A DNA stretch of 64,000 nt from Bryobacter sp. (lineage in GTDB: Bacteria; Acidobacteriota; Terriglobia; Bryobacterales; Bryobacteraceae), in contig JALHNH010000012.1 in the NCBI GenBank assembly GCA_022843625.1, positions 62,001-126,000 of the forward strand, given 5' to 3'. The stretch's first letter is position 1. Each line of letters begins with the position of its first letter. Positions 63,472 to 64,000 of this stretch are shown here, piece after piece. Both the position numbers and the translations under genes were made by a program. A model generated the notes under the pieces. The model saw only the letters and a list, made by a program, of their open reading frames with translations. It ran no database searches and was not told the origin of the DNA.

Positions 63472-64000
63472 ATGCTCAGTCTCCGATTAGGGTTATTGAC
63501 CGTAGTGGCCAACTGTCTCTCGGGACAGCAGCTGTCGCTAAATCTCTCAGATCCCGTGGTTCGTGCCTGTGGTTACGTGGAAGTCAGTGGTGGCTTCACT
63601 GCCCCTGGACTTCAATCGACCCCGCCTACTTGGGACTGGGGCGATGGATCCATAACCAAGTCATTCTTCCCGGCAACACATAAATACGCGCAGGGTGGGA
63701 AGTACTCAATCAAAGTTTCCATAGTTAGCGGCGGAACCGTTCTGATTTCTCAAACTGCATCGGTTACCGCCTTGCCCGCCACGGATCAGGTCTGCACATC
63801 GCTACTAACCGCTGATCCGTCGCGGCTCTACCTTGTGGCGGGAATGGCTAGGCAGATCATTACCGTTTCCCGAATCAGTCGGTCTGGAGAACGTGTAATC
63901 GTTCCATCAGCTGCATTAAAGTTTAGGTCCTTGGCACCTGGCCTGATCACTGTATCGCCTGCGGGGTTGATATCTGCTTCGGGCTTTGGTGATGGCCAGG
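63472..64000 (+). CDS. Exported protein with PKD and bacterial Ig-like domains (runs off the window)
   Basis: From the ATG at 63472 the frame is open for 176 codons to the window edge. A signal peptide is likely (MLSLRLGLLTVVANCLSGQQ). Residues 30-100 form a PKD domain: PPTWDWGDGSITKSFFPATH, followed by KYAQGGKYSIKVSI. Residues 115-176 read like a Big_2-type Ig-like domain (LITVSPAGLISASGFGDG). Such modules make up surface adhesins or polysaccharide-associated proteins. It lies 145 bases after the PEP-CTERM gene in the same direction. Confidence 0.8.
   Translation, partial: MLSLRLGLLTVVANCLSGQQLSLNLSDPVVRACGYVEVSGGFTAPGLQSTPPTWDWGDGSITKSFFPATHKYAQGGKYSIKVSIVSGGTVLISQTASVTALPATDQVCTSLLTADPSRLYLVAGMARQIITVSRISRSGERVIVPSAALKFRSLAPGLITVSPAGLISASGFGDGQ

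Overview
The window looks like a chromosomal segment of an acidobacterium of the Bryobacter/Solibacter type. The evidence is the combination of an Oar-like TonB receptor with an N-terminal carboxypeptidase-regulatory fold, a DUF1592/DUF1552 gene pair, Ser/Thr kinases fused to TPRs (one paired with an ECF sigma factor of the TIGR02999 type), a two-component propeller hybrid kinase, a PEP-CTERM protein, and several copies of a small basic 'ANRRN...STGPRT' family that I associate with these genomes. This is a judgement from gene content; no rRNA is present.

Layout. 0-7.8 kb: the 5' end of a signalling gene, then an outer-membrane receptor coupled to a GH71/99-like glycoside hydrolase, an aldo/keto reductase and a sulfatase; this reads as a small locus for a sulfated or complex glycan. 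7.8-15.3 kb: a likely immunity or cell-death module made of a CHAT protease/SIR2-like fusion overlapping a STAND NTPase with 16 WD40 repeats, and a divergent alpha/beta hydrolase (DUF900 type). 15.3-24.6 kb: a decayed STAS gene, a GlcD-like FAD dehydrogenase, the DUF1592/DUF1552 pair, a class C beta-lactamase-like hydrolase, an IS-end-like set of 25-bp repeats, a DUF3592 protein and a DUF1080-NIF3 fusion. 24.6-26.4 kb: an orphan large terminase split into ATPase and nuclease genes.

26.4-40.3 kb is visibly more A/T-rich and has an accessory character. Its centre is a head-to-tail operon with overlapping or very short junctions: ECF sigma, Ser/Thr kinase-TPR, a 98-residue protein with three 9-residue IHG repeats, a GT41 (OGT-like) glycosyltransferase, a PAP2-family phosphatase/haloperoxidase-fold protein and a DXD glycosyltransferase. 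I read this as a candidate undescribed kinase- and sigma-controlled glycosylation cassette with the small protein as possible acceptor. It is followed by a trypsin-like protease fused to a NUC1-type endonuclease, and by a translationally coupled pair of unknown envelope proteins.

40.7-46.9 kb contains a truncated IS110 transposase, two members of the ANRRN family, a peptidoglycan-binding/papain-like protease, an amidohydrolase and an M20 peptidase. 46.8-60 kb is more ordinary: an M1 aminopeptidase, a GT-C-like membrane protein, a probable PPi-type PEP carboxykinase, a second Ser/Thr kinase-TPR and a hybrid histidine kinase. 60-64 kb has a tRNA-Arg(ACG), a twice-frameshifted third member of the ANRRN family, a membrane protein, a PEP-CTERM protein and the start of a PKD/Ig-like surface protein that runs off the window.
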